Positions 47,304 through 56,020 of a stretch of DNA of 64,000 nt are shown here, one piece after another. The stretch is from Pirellulales bacterium (GTDB lineage: Bacteria > Planctomycetota > Planctomycetia > Pirellulales > DATAWG01): the NCBI GenBank assembly GCA_036267355.1, contig DATAWG010000025.1, positions 1-64,000 of the forward strand, in the 5' to 3' direction. The position numbers were made by a program, and so were the translations under genes. The notes under the pieces are model-generated. The model worked only from the letters and a program-made list of their open reading frames with translations, searched no databases and was not told the origin of the DNA. Positions within the stretch are counted from its first letter, which is position 1, and every line of letters begins with the position of its first letter.

Positions 47304-47856
47304 GATTCAAATCCTCAGCCGGGTGGGCCGGTATGCTGATCCAATCTTGCTGTTGCCGATCCATCAACTCCCGCAATGCCGCCAAACCATTGAAAATCCG
47401 CGACTTGGCGGTCCCCAACGGGCAGGCAAGCGCCTGGGCAATTTCCTCGTACGATAATCGCTGGCCAAACCGCAGCACCAACGCGTGGCGTTGTGGGTCG
47501 GGCAGTTTGGCCACTTGGCCCCACAAGCCTTGCTTCCATTCGGCCACTTCCAGCGAAGTATCGGCCGCCGGAGCCGTTCGTGGATCGGCCGGCCGATCGT
47601 CCCACAACACGCGCAGTTTCCTCCGTCGCATGCCATGCCGCCGCCGCTCGCGCCGCTCCAGATTCAGTAGCACGCCGTATAGCCACGTGTAGAGCGTGCT
47701 CCTGCCCGCAAAACCGTTGGACTGCCGCGCCAGCACCAAAAATGTCTCTTGGGCCAGATCGTCGGCGTCCCATGGGTTGCCGGTGAGAATCAGCGCAGCA
47801 CGGTGAATCCGGACAAAATACTGCTGGCTGGCCTGATGAACTTCCGCTGGCGACAC
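47293..47856 (-). CDS. ECF-type RNA polymerase sigma factor
   Basis: A 187-residue sigma factor starting at GTG. Region 2 has ILTGNPWDADDLAQETFLVL and TLYTWLYGVLLN. Region 4 has ALVLRFGQRLSYEEIAQALA and GTAKSRIFNGLAALRELM. It overlaps the downstream membrane-protein gene by 11 bases, and 620 bases of apparently non-coding DNA lie upstream. Confidence 0.9.
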   Translation of the reverse strand: MSPAEVHQASQQYFVRIHRAALILTGNPWDADDLAQETFLVLARQSNGFAGRSTLYTWLYGVLLNLERRERRRHGMRRRKLRVLWDDRPADPRTAPAADTSLEVAEWKQGLWGQVAKLPDPQRHALVLRFGQRLSYEEIAQALACPLGTAKSRIFNGLAALRELMDRQQQDWISIPAHPAEDLNHAL

Positions 47857-48477
47857 GAGTTAACCCTCGTAACGGTGGATTCTGCTTTGCCGACTCTCCA
47901 TTCTAATGGCCGGGATTGGAAAACGCTATCAACACCACAGAAGCCCCAGAAGCCTCTGCCGACGCAAAACAGCAGAACCGGCATTCGCAAGCTCCCCAGG
48001 ATTAGTGACCCGGCCGAAGCGGAAAGTTCATGCTGCCGACCGGAAAGATAGGCCACGCAATGTCGCACGAGGACTTCGCAGACGAGAGAAGCGATCGAGG
48101 CCGCATTTGCTCCGTTGGCACCGGCGAATCCAAACCCCAACGGTGTTTCGCCCCCAAAGCGTTGGTTAGCCCGGCGTCGGCCATGTCCCGTCGAGAACCA
48201 TGCGTGACCACTGCTGAAGCGAGATGGGTGACGGTGTTTGGCGGATCACTGGGCGAAACGAGAACTGCCCTCGACATGGCTGGCGGATGGAGTGCGGAGT
48301 CGATTCGCGCTCGTCTTGCCCGTGCAACGGCCGAATTCTAGACTTGTGCTTGTCGTCGGCCCGCCATTTCTGGCCGACCGCTTCCGCGAAGGGCTCGCGG
48401 TCTACGTAGCGCGCCGCTCCGCGGCGGATGGCGCGGGCGAGCGGCGTCGCGAATCCCACTAGACGAGAGAATCCATT
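47857..48477. other. 620-base gap between sigma gene and HIT hydrolase
   Basis: Short open frames on both strands (for example plus 48030-48341) share no family motif and look like GC-driven chance frames. The region should contain the divergent promoters of the sigma factor (minus) and the HIT gene (plus). I found no repeat-family member and no RNA hallmark. Confidence 0.5.
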
Positions 48478-49020
48478 TTGTCGCACGACCAATTGTGGGC
48501 CCCCTGGCGTTTGGGCTATATCCAGGGCAGCAATCCGCCGCCCGCCGATTTCCAGCGCCCGATGCAGTGGCTTGCCGGCGCCGATCAGGAGTGTTTTCTC
48601 TGCCGTTCGGCCGCCGATGCCGACGATCGCGCGAACCTCGTCGTCGCCCGCGGAAGTCATTCCATCGTGCTCTTGAACCGCTATCCCTACAACAATGGCC
48701 ATCTGCTCGTCGCGCCGCGGGCCCATCAGGCATCGCTTGCCGAGGTGAGCTCGGAAACGCATCTGGAAATGGTGCAAAGCATCGCCCGCATGGTCGATTT
48801 GTTGAAAGAGCAGATCAAGGCAGACGGATTTAACATCGGGCTGAATCTGGGGCGCGTCGCCGGGGCAGGCGTCCCGGGCCACTTGCATTGGCATATTGTG
48901 CCGCGCTGGCACGGCGACACGAATTTCATGCCGGTGGTGGCCGATCTCAATGTGATTCCGCAATCGCTGGAAGCGCTTCTCTCGTTGCTGCACGACGCTC
49001 TCGCCGCCGGCCAACGTTAA
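48478..49020 (+). CDS. HIT domain nucleotide hydrolase/AP4A phosphorylase-like
   Basis: A 180-residue protein with the N-terminal LWAPWRLGYIQG typical of bacterial Ap4A-type HIT enzymes, a zinc-type CFLC site, NRYPYNNGHLLVAPRAH, and the histidine triad GHLHWHIVPRW. The start is TTG at 48478, preceded by GAGAGA. The substrate is probably a dinucleoside polyphosphate. It is followed by the PIN-TRAM gene. Confidence 0.85.
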   Translation: MSHDQLWAPWRLGYIQGSNPPPADFQRPMQWLAGADQECFLCRSAADADDRANLVVARGSHSIVLLNRYPYNNGHLLVAPRAHQASLAEVSSETHLEMVQSIARMVDLLKEQIKADGFNIGLNLGRVAGAGVPGHLHWHIVPRWHGDTNFMPVVADLNVIPQSLEALLSLLHDALAAGQR

Positions 49021-49197
49021 GGCAACTCGAAGCGCTGCTCTCGAAACGCTCCGTTTGTGCGGCAGCTCCCGCATTGCCGGCCGCCGCTGGCAAGCCGGTG
49101 GTATTCGACTAAGATAGATGGCAGGCCAGTTCTCCTTGCAAAATGACTTCTTGTCGGAATGGGTTTGCGGCTTTTTCTCCGTCCTCTGGGGCAATCA

Positions 49198-50232
49198 ATG
49201 TCCAACGTTTCGCTCGTCGCTCTACGGTTGGTGTTCGTGCTCGTGGCGATCGGTCTGGGCGTCGGGCTCATCAATTCGGGAATCCTGCCTTCGAGCCCGG
49301 CGTGGATCCCGTGGATCGTGTTTGCCGGAGCGGTTTTGCTGTCGGTGGGGGTCATCGCCGTCGATCAACTCGTGCCGCGAAAGCAGTTGGAAACGATCTC
49401 CGCCGTCTACTTCGGCTTGGTCGTGGGGATGTTTCTGACCTACGTCGTGCGGTTGGCCCTCAGCCCGCTGCTCACCAATCCGAATGCCCCGGTGATCCTG
49501 TGGATCGATTCGGCGCTCGGCACTCTGCTCTGCTATACGTGCATCAGCGTGCTCTTGCAGACGAAAAACGATTTCCGCTTCATCATTCCCTACGTCGAGT
49601 TCGCCAAGGAGGTGAAAGGCCGCACGCCCTATGTGCTCGACACCAGCGTGGTGATCGACGGCCGAATCGCCGACGTCGTCGAAACGCATGTTCTCGATCA
49701 CCAATTGGTCATGCCGCAATTCGTCATCGCCGAACTGCAAGGCATCGCCGATAGCAGCGACCGGCTTCGCCGCAGCCGCGGCCGCCGCGGATTGGATGTG
49801 CTCAACCGACTGCGGGCCAATGCTCGAGTGGAACTGATCATCTTCGATCGTGACTTGCCCGAGTTCGCAGGCCAAGCCGTCGATTTGAAGCTGGTGTTCC
49901 TGGCCAAGCATCTGCACGGCAAAGTCGTCACGAACGACTACAATCTCAATAAGGTGGCCAAGCTGCACGGCGTCGGCGTCATCAATTTGAACGACGTTGC
50001 CAACGCCCTCAAACCAGTGTTTCTCCCCGGCGAGACGATCGAGGTGCGGATCGTCAAGCCAGGCGAGGAAGCGGGCCAGGGGATCGGCTATCTCGACGAC
50101 GGCACGATGATCGTCATCGAAGGAGGCCGGGAACACATCCATCACACGGTTCGCGTCGCCGTCACCAGCGTGCTGCAAACCAGCGCCGGGCGAATGATCT
50201 TCGGCCGCTGTGAAGCGCAAGTGAAGGTGTGA
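49198..50232 (+). CDS. PIN-TRAM domain membrane protein (YacL-like)
   Basis: A 344-residue protein with four N-terminal membrane segments (about 1-125). A PIN nuclease domain follows (VLDTSVVIDGRIADV, FVIAELQGIADSSD, DYNLNKVAKLHGV) and then a C-terminal TRAM domain (about 275-340). The active-site aspartates and glutamate are present. Such proteins are putative membrane-tethered ribonucleases. The in-frame ATG at 49159 is less likely than the ATG at 49198. It is not linked to an antitoxin. Confidence 0.88.
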   Translation: MSNVSLVALRLVFVLVAIGLGVGLINSGILPSSPAWIPWIVFAGAVLLSVGVIAVDQLVPRKQLETISAVYFGLVVGMFLTYVVRLALSPLLTNPNAPVILWIDSALGTLLCYTCISVLLQTKNDFRFIIPYVEFAKEVKGRTPYVLDTSVVIDGRIADVVETHVLDHQLVMPQFVIAELQGIADSSDRLRRSRGRRGLDVLNRLRANARVELIIFDRDLPEFAGQAVDLKLVFLAKHLHGKVVTNDYNLNKVAKLHGVGVINLNDVANALKPVFLPGETIEVRIVKPGEEAGQGIGYLDDGTMIVIEGGREHIHHTVRVAVTSVLQTSAGRMIFGRCEAQVKV

Positions 50233-50460
50233 GGCAATTGCGGATGTGCCGCGGCTCGCAGGCCGGTTTCAACGCAACTCTCGTGGCCAGACGGGGTTCC
50301 TCGATTCGAGCTCGCCCGGCGGGTTGACCCGGTTTGGCGGGCGATTTACAGTGGACGATTGCTGGCCGAATGAATCGGCGACTACGGAACAGTCACAGTG
50401 CTTCGCCGCCAGGGCTGGTCGGCGATGACTCCCAAAATTGGCTGCCGAGGGCCCGTTGCC

Positions 50461-50521
50461 GCAGCCGTCGGGCTGGAAAGCCCGGCCTACTGTAGCCATC
50501 GGGCTGGAAAGCCCGACCTAC
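50461..50521. repeat. Family D double repeat abutting the hisF start
   Basis: Two direct copies of a 27-31-base unit, each with the inner palindrome CGGGCTGGAAAGCCCG, occupy 50461-50490 and 50491-50521. They end six bases before the hisF ATG at 50528, where a ribosome-binding site would normally lie. No Shine-Dalgarno sequence is seen there. Any hairpin may affect hisF translation. Confidence 0.85.
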
Positions 50522-50527
50522 GCATTT

Positions 50528-51316
50528 ATGCTTGCAAAACGAGTCATTCCCTGTCTCGATGTCGACCGCGGACGAGTCGTCAAAGGAACGCGGTTCCTGA
50601 ATCTCCGCGACGCCGGCGACCCGGTCGAAGTCGCCGCGCGCTACGAATCCGAAGGGGCCGATGAACTCGTGTTTCTCGATATCACCGCCAGCCACGAAGG
50701 CCGGGCGATCATGCTCGACGTGGTGCGCCGCACGGCCGAAGTCGTGTTCATGCCGCTCACCGTCGGCGGCGGCATCCGCTCGCTCGACGATATCCGCGCG
50801 CTGTTGAATGCCGGCAGCGACAAGGTGTCGATCAATTCGGCGGCGGTGCGCGATCCCGATTTTGTTCGCCAGGCCGCCAGCCGATTTGGAAATCAATGCA
50901 TCGTGGTGAATATCGACCCGAAGCGCATCCAGCGCGACGGCCGCGAGCTGTGGGAAGTGCATATCAACGGCGGCCGCATCGGCACGGGCCTGGAAGCGAT
51001 TGCCTGGGCGAAGGAAGTCGAACGACTCGGCGCCGGTGAAATCGTGCTGACCTGCATGGATGCCGACGGCACTCAGAACGGTTTCGATTTGGAGATTACC
51101 GCGGCGGTGAGCCAGGCCGTTTCGATCCCCGTCGTGGCCAGCGGCGGGGCGGGCCGGCCGGAACATTTCGTCGATGCGATCCGCATCGGCCATGCCGACG
51201 CGGCGCTCGCCGCGGGAATTTTCCACTTCGGGCAATTCACGATTGCCCAAGTCAAGCAGCGAATGCACGACGAAGGCATTCCGGTTCGCTGGGCCACGCA
51301 ACCCGCCGCGGCGTAA
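50528..51316 (+). CDS. hisF: Imidazole glycerol phosphate synthase subunit HisF
   Basis: A 262-residue TIM barrel that makes IGP and AICAR from PRFAR, using ammonia from HisH. The catalytic aspartates lie in [15 protein letters not shown] and [13 protein letters not shown]. Phosphate-binding segments are GGGIRSLDD and [11 protein letters not shown]. In-frame codons upstream lie in the repeat and are rejected. hisH and hisA are not in this window. Confidence 0.95.
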   Translation: MLAKRVIPCLDVDRGRVVKGTRFLNLRDAGDPVEVAARYESEGADELVFLDITASHEGRAIMLDVVRRTAEVVFMPLTVGGGIRSLDDIRALLNAGSDKVSINSAAVRDPDFVRQAASRFGNQCIVVNIDPKRIQRDGRELWEVHINGGRIGTGLEAIAWAKEVERLGAGEIVLTCMDADGTQNGFDLEITAAVSQAVSIPVVASGGAGRPEHFVDAIRIGHADAALAAGIFHFGQFTIAQVKQRMHDEGIPVRWATQPAAA

Positions 51317-51376
51317 TGAGAGAGCACTGGGCGGGCCAGTACCGGACGGTGGATCATGAAACGAAACAAGCCCATT

Positions 51377-51481
51377 GTAGTAGGCACACTCCGTGTGCCG
51401 TCGGCGCGCCGCGGCGCGCCGCACGCCGTAAGTCTGTTCCACGCATTGAACCGCAGACGGCACACGGAGTGTGCCTGCTAC
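51377..51481. repeat. Family A palindrome between hisF and pilT
   Basis: GTAGTAGGCACACTCCGTGT and the facing GGCACACGGAGTGTGCC...CTAC enclose about 60 bases, including a GC-rich inner palindrome (GGCGCGCCGCGGCGCGCC). It starts 60 bases after hisF and ends 77 bases before pilT. Confidence 0.85.
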
Positions 51482-51558
51482 TTTGGCTGCGCCATGCCGC
51501 ACTATTCCGCCGCGAAGAAGTAGAAGAGACAGGGGCTAGTTGCTAAGCGTTTGAGTCC

Positions 51559-52731
51559 ATGAATCCACGACAAGCCATGATCGATGTCGAGGCCGGCGAC
51601 CCCGGCGACGAGCAAGTTCCGCCGAAGCGTTCGGATCTGGAAATCGACAAACTGTTTCGCGCGCTGGTGAAATTGGAAGGGAGCGATTTGCACCTCAAGG
51701 TCGATCGGCCCCCTTACGTTCGCGTGCGCGGATCGCTGCGGCCAATGAACCGCGGCCCGATCGACACCGAAGAAATGCAGCGGATGTGTTTCGCGCTCAT
51801 GGACGATCGGAAGCGCAAGATCTTCGACGAAACCGGCGGCGTCGATTTCGCGCACACCACTGAAGTCGACGGCAACCTGTGGCGCTTTCGCGTCAATTTC
51901 TTGCAGCAGCAGGGCAAAATCGGCATGGTCGCCCGCCGCGTCAACCGCAGCATCCCCGACTTCGCCAAGCTCAATCTTCCGCCGATCATCGAAGATCTTT
52001 GCAAATTCGATCAAGGCATGGTTCTGCTGGCCGGCGTCACCGGCTCGGGCAAATCGACCACGATCGCTTCGATGCTCAATTGGATCAACGCCAACTATCG
52101 CAAGCACATCCTGACGCTCGAAGACCCGATCGAATTCACGTTCACCGAAGACAAATGCCTGATCAACCAGCGCGAGATCGGCATCGACGTGGTCAATTTC
52201 GAAATCGGCATGAAGCACGCGGTGCGCGAAGATCCCGACGTGATGCTCGTCGGTGAAATGCGCGATAAGGAAACGTTTCTCACGGCGATTCAAGCCGCGG
52301 AGACGGGCCACCTGGTGTTCGGCACGATCCACGCCGCCAGCGCGCCGTCGACGATCGGCCGTATTCTCGACCTGTTTCCGCAAGACATGCATCCGGCCCT
52401 GCGCAGCGCCATCGCCTTCAATATGAAGGCCATCGTCGCGCAAAAACTGCTGCCGTCGATCGCGCCGGGCGTGGGCCGGGTGCCGACGGTCGAGATCATG
52501 ACCTTCAACGCCACGGCGCGCAAGCTGATTCTCGAAGAACGCGAAGAAAAACTGTCCGACTTGATCCGCATGTCGGCACGCGAAGGAATGCAAGATTTCA
52601 CGATGAGCTTGAAAAGCCTCGTAGACAAGGATTTGATCGACCGGGCTGTGGCGTTGGAAGTGGCGCCGAATGTAGAGGCGCTCAAGATGGCACTCAAAGG
52701 CATCGACGTGTCGCAACCCGGAATTCTTTGA
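51559..52731 (+). CDS. pilT: Type IV pilus twitching ATPase PilT
   Basis: A 390-residue retraction ATPase. Walker A is GVTGSGKST (residues 159-167), the aspartate box is LTLEDPIEF, Walker B is DVMLVGEMRD and the histidine box is GTIHAASA. All catalytic residues are intact. It probably powers retraction of type IV pili at the inner membrane. The stop codon overlaps the start of the next gene by one base (TGATG), so translation is coupled. Confidence 0.93.
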   Translation: MNPRQAMIDVEAGDPGDEQVPPKRSDLEIDKLFRALVKLEGSDLHLKVDRPPYVRVRGSLRPMNRGPIDTEEMQRMCFALMDDRKRKIFDETGGVDFAHTTEVDGNLWRFRVNFLQQQGKIGMVARRVNRSIPDFAKLNLPPIIEDLCKFDQGMVLLAGVTGSGKSTTIASMLNWINANYRKHILTLEDPIEFTFTEDKCLINQREIGIDVVNFEIGMKHAVREDPDVMLVGEMRDKETFLTAIQAAETGHLVFGTIHAASAPSTIGRILDLFPQDMHPALRSAIAFNMKAIVAQKLLPSIAPGVGRVPTVEIMTFNATARKLILEEREEKLSDLIRMSAREGMQDFTMSLKSLVDKDLIDRAVALEVAPNVEALKMALKGIDVSQPGIL

Positions 52732-54503
52732 TGGTTCGTTTTTTCCGCGCGCTGCCGGCCGCGCTGCTGCCCGCCGCGCTCGTATTCGTGGCCGGCGCCC
52801 AATCGGCGCTGGCCGATGCTAGCTGGCCGAACGAAGATACGGATCATCTCGTACGCGGCCCCGGCGGCTATTTGAGCGTGCCGAAGTTGCTGTTCTGTTG
52901 GCTACTGTTCTCACTGTGGGTGCGCACGGTCGATTGGATCAACCACGACGTGCAGCGGAACCGGTTGAGCTACGCGGTTTGGAATTCGGCCGCCTTTTTC
53001 AGCTTCGTGGCCGCGTTCGTGTTGCTGTGGGTGCTGCCGTGGTTCTGGCTGGCGGCCTTCCTTATGGTGGCGGCCTATGCCGGTCCGCTGGCGGGATACG
53101 TCGTCGTGCGGAATCGATCCGTTTCCTCCGAACGACGCGTGTTTACGCGCGATCATCTTCGCCATGTGCTCGCGGAGAAAGGGAAGTTGCTCGGCTTGAA
53201 AATCAGCGCGGAGAAGCAGGATCCGCGCAGCCTCGGTCCGGCCGTCACCTTTGCCCCCAAAGGGGGCAAAACCGATCGCGACAACGCGGCCAATCTGCTC
53301 TTGGCTCGCCAATCGCCCGGCTTTCCCGCCGCGCGCCGTTTGATCGCCGATGCCCTCGAGCACCGGGCCGACGCCGTCTTGCTCGACTACACGGCCCAGG
53401 GCGTAACCAGCCGGCTGCAAATCGACGGCGTGTGGCACAATCATGAGCCCTACGAGCGGGCCGACGGCGACCCGATGCTCGCCGTGTTCAAAACCATCAG
53501 CGCGTTGAATGTCAACGAGCGCCGCGCCAAGCAGGAAGGCGCTTTCGACGCGGAGTTCAACAAAGCCAAACGAAAGTGCAGGATCGTCAGCCAAGGAACG
53601 CAGACGGGCGAACGAATCTTGCTGCAATTGCCCGAAGCCGCAACCAAGAAATGGACATTCGAAGAACTCGGCATGCGGGCCAAAGTCGAAGAGCAGTTTC
53701 GCGCGCTGCGCGATCAGCCGCAGGGGATCATTCTCTTTTCCGCGCCCCCCGGCGGCGGTTTGAGCACGATCCTGGACACCGGGATTCGTGCGCTCGACCG
53801 CTTCCTGCGCGATGTGGTCGTGGTGGAAGATGCCGTGCGCCGCGTACACGAAATCGAAAACGCGGCAGTGACCACGTTCAACAGCGCCGCCGGTGAAACG
53901 CCGATGAGCGTCTTGCCGAAACTGGCCCGGGCCTATCCGAATATTTATGTCCTCCGCGAGCTGCCGGATGCCGACACGATCAATTTTCTCTGCGCGCAGA
54001 CGAAGGAAAGCCGGCTTTCGCTCGGCGGATTGCGTGCCAAGGAATGCGCCGAAGCGCTGCTGCGCGTGTTGGTGATGAAGGTGCCGGCGCGAACCTTTGC
54101 TCCGACCGTGATCGGCGTGGTCAACCAGCGATTGATTCGCAAACTGTGCGAGAAGTGCAAGGAATCGTATGCTCCGACGCCCGAATTGCTCAAGCAACTT
54201 GGCTTGCCGGCCGGCCGCGTCACGGAGCTATTTCGCCCGCCGACGCCGCAGCCCGACGAAAAGAAGCCGCCCCCTCCGTGCGGAGAATGCCAGGGCATCG
54301 GCTATCTCGGCCGGACGGGCATTTTCGAACTGTTGGTCGTCAACGACACGGTGCGCGAAGCGTTGGTGAAATCGCCGAAGCTGGAAATCGTGCGGGCCGC
54401 CGCCCGCAAGGCCGGCATGCGATTGCACCAAGAAGAAGGGATTGCGCTAGTGGCCCGCGGAGTGACCTCCGTCGCCGAATTGATGAGAGTGTTGAAGGGA
54501 TAG
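52731..54503 (+). CDS. Membrane-anchored PilB/GspE-like protein with degenerate ATPase site
   Basis: A 590-residue protein. The N terminus has a signal-like helix (1-29) and hydrophobic segments near 52-70 and 86-125. The rest resembles PilB/GspE ATPases, with the C-terminal zinc site CEKC (473-476) and CGEC (517-520). The Walker A position reads APPGGGLST (338-346), so the essential lysine is replaced by leucine. The Walker B/arginine-finger region reads NIYVLRELPDADT instead of the usual GE.RD form, and the histidine-box region reads LGGLRAKECA, without the histidine. It is therefore probably unable to hydrolyse ATP. The coupling to pilT suggests a structural or regulatory partner. Confidence 0.8.
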   Translation: MVRFFRALPAALLPAALVFVAGAQSALADASWPNEDTDHLVRGPGGYLSVPKLLFCWLLFSLWVRTVDWINHDVQRNRLSYAVWNSAAFFSFVAAFVLLWVLPWFWLAAFLMVAAYAGPLAGYVVVRNRSVSSERRVFTRDHLRHVLAEKGKLLGLKISAEKQDPRSLGPAVTFAPKGGKTDRDNAANLLLARQSPGFPAARRLIADALEHRADAVLLDYTAQGVTSRLQIDGVWHNHEPYERADGDPMLAVFKTISALNVNERRAKQEGAFDAEFNKAKRKCRIVSQGTQTGERILLQLPEAATKKWTFEELGMRAKVEEQFRALRDQPQGIILFSAPPGGGLSTILDTGIRALDRFLRDVVVVEDAVRRVHEIENAAVTTFNSAAGETPMSVLPKLARAYPNIYVLRELPDADTINFLCAQTKESRLSLGGLRAKECAEALLRVLVMKVPARTFAPTVIGVVNQRLIRKLCEKCKESYAPTPELLKQLGLPAGRVTELFRPPTPQPDEKKPPPPCGECQGIGYLGRTGIFELLVVNDTVREALVKSPKLEIVRAAARKAGMRLHQEEGIALVARGVTSVAELMRVLKG

Positions 54504-54558
54504 CAAGGCAGGAATTGCCAATCCATTTCCAAATCGGCTTGCGGTTTCGCGCGTCGGA

Positions 54559-55197
54559 ATGAATCTCATGAATTATCTGAATATCGCCCTGATCCTGATT
54601 TTTTTTGCCGTGCTGGCGCAGTTGGTGCGCGAGGGGCTGTGGAGCAACGCCATCAAGCTGTTCAACGTGATGACGGCGGCGATGCTGGCGACCAACTATT
54701 TCGAGCCGCTTGCCGATTGGCTGACCGCGAAGCAGCCGACGTTTACCTACGTCTGGGATTTGATTTCAGTGTGGGCGATTTTTTGCGTTTCGCTGGTCGT
54801 GATGCAGGTGATCACCGATCGGCTGTCGAAGGTGCAGGTGCGGTTCAAGAAGCCGGTGGAAGCGGCGGGCGGAATTTTCTTCGCCTGTTGGGTCGGTTGG
54901 CTGATGATCTGTTTCACGACCTTTACGCTGCACCTCGCCCCGATGTCGCGCAGCTTTTTGGGCGATTCGTTCGGAACATCGCCCGACGATCAAGTCTTTT
55001 TCGGCTTGGCGCCGGACCGGAAGTGGCTGGCCTTTATGCACAGCATGTCGCTCGACGGCTCGCTGGCCAAGAGCCGCGCGGCCGGAGACAGGCAAACCAA
55101 CGTCTTCGATCCCGACGCCGATTTCATCTTCAAATACGCCGCCAGCCGCGAACGCTTCGAGCATCAACTCGATATCCGCACGCGGGATCAGCGGTGA
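54559..55197 (+). CDS. CvpA-like membrane protein
   Basis: A 212-residue protein with four membrane segments (about 5-22, 36-55, 65-90 and 100-125). The pattern is like the CvpA/colicin V production family, although similarity is modest. The C-terminal region is soluble and ends with a charged tail. It starts 55 bases after the PilB-like gene on the same strand, so it may belong to the same transcript. Function unknown. Confidence 0.65.
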   Translation: MNLMNYLNIALILIFFAVLAQLVREGLWSNAIKLFNVMTAAMLATNYFEPLADWLTAKQPTFTYVWDLISVWAIFCVSLVVMQVITDRLSKVQVRFKKPVEAAGGIFFACWVGWLMICFTTFTLHLAPMSRSFLGDSFGTSPDDQVFFGLAPDRKWLAFMHSMSLDGSLAKSRAAGDRQTNVFDPDADFIFKYAASRERFEHQLDIRTRDQR

Positions 55198-55451
55198 TGA
55201 AAGGCTAAAGACGACGGGCTACTGACTACAGGTTTCATGCGGCGGACCTGCCGGTCTATTTCCGCTGGCACGTCCGTTTTCGTGCCCTTTCGCGTCTTTC
55301 GTGGTTCCCTGTCCTCGTATCCGCCCGATCCGTGTGATCCGTGGTTTTCTGATTCTCGGAAGCGAGACGCATTAAACGACAGCGGGCCGGCCGCGTTCAG
55401 GATGGCGCGACCGACCCACCGTCTTCTTCAGCAGCGTTCGACCCGAGCGGG
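55198..55451. other. Repeat-rich 3' region
   Basis: Downstream of the CvpA-like gene lies a short family C remnant (55200-55236). It is followed by a low-complexity stretch with words such as TTTCGCGTCTTTCGTGGTTCC and GATCCGTGTGATCCGTGG. I see no gene here. Confidence 0.5.
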
Positions 55452-55700
55452 CTATCTGCCCGGGAGAAAGCTATATTCGCCGCCAGGACCGGGCAACGCT
55501 CCGTCGCCCATCCCGCATGTGGCGCAACCGCCCGACCCGCACGATTCGCATGCGCCGCATGACTCGCAAGGCTTGCATGCCGTGCACGGGCAGCGGTCGC
55601 GGCGCCAAAAGGCCCAGGAGGATCCCGAGCCGCACGTGGTGCAACCGCTAGCGCCGGCGGTCGCGAACGCTAGAACCACTAGAAGCAGAAGCTTTTTCAT
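55452..55700 (-). CDS. Small cysteine-rich lipoprotein
   Basis: An 82-residue protein with a lipoprotein signal ending ASGC (Cys20). The short mature part contains ten more cysteines in CxxC-like spacing (CPCTACKPCESCGACESC, then GGCATCG). This suggests metal binding or disulfide cross-linking outside the cytoplasm. The ATG at 55700 gives the best signal peptide; in-frame codons continue to 55784. No family name is known to me. Confidence 0.7.
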   Translation of the reverse strand: MKKLLLLVVLAFATAGASGCTTCGSGSSWAFWRRDRCPCTACKPCESCGACESCGSGGCATCGMGDGALPGPGGEYSFLPGR

Positions 55701-55754
55701 CGTCGGTATCTCCATTACGAAGCGGAACCCTTGGCCGAGAGCTTCCGGCTGAAC

Positions 55755-55826
55755 AAGAAGACCGGCATTGCGTGGCAATCGCACGATTCCGGCGGATTCT
55801 GCCGGTTGCTCGCAGCCGGTCTTCTT
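55755..55826. repeat. Inverted repeat AAGAAGACCGGC...GCCGGTCTTCTT
   Basis: Perfect 12-base arms at 55755-55766 and 55815-55826 enclose a 48-base interior that has its own CCGGCGGATTCTGCCGG stem. On the plus strand the second arm is followed by TTTT, resembling a terminator. On the minus strand it would form part of the lipoprotein leader, 55 bases upstream of its start. Confidence 0.65.
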
Positions 55827-56020
55827 TTTTCAACGCGCCTCGCGGGCCAAGGAACTCTACCTCACGGCGAATGATGTGCAACCGCAACGCTGTGGAATTT
55901 TCTCGATGCGATGTTTCGCAAATGCAACGCCCCGACGTTGAACAAGTGCTACACTTTCGCAGGGCCGGTGGCGATGGTGATGCGGCGGCTCCGATCCTCT
56001 CTCGCAGAATCTCAGACGCT

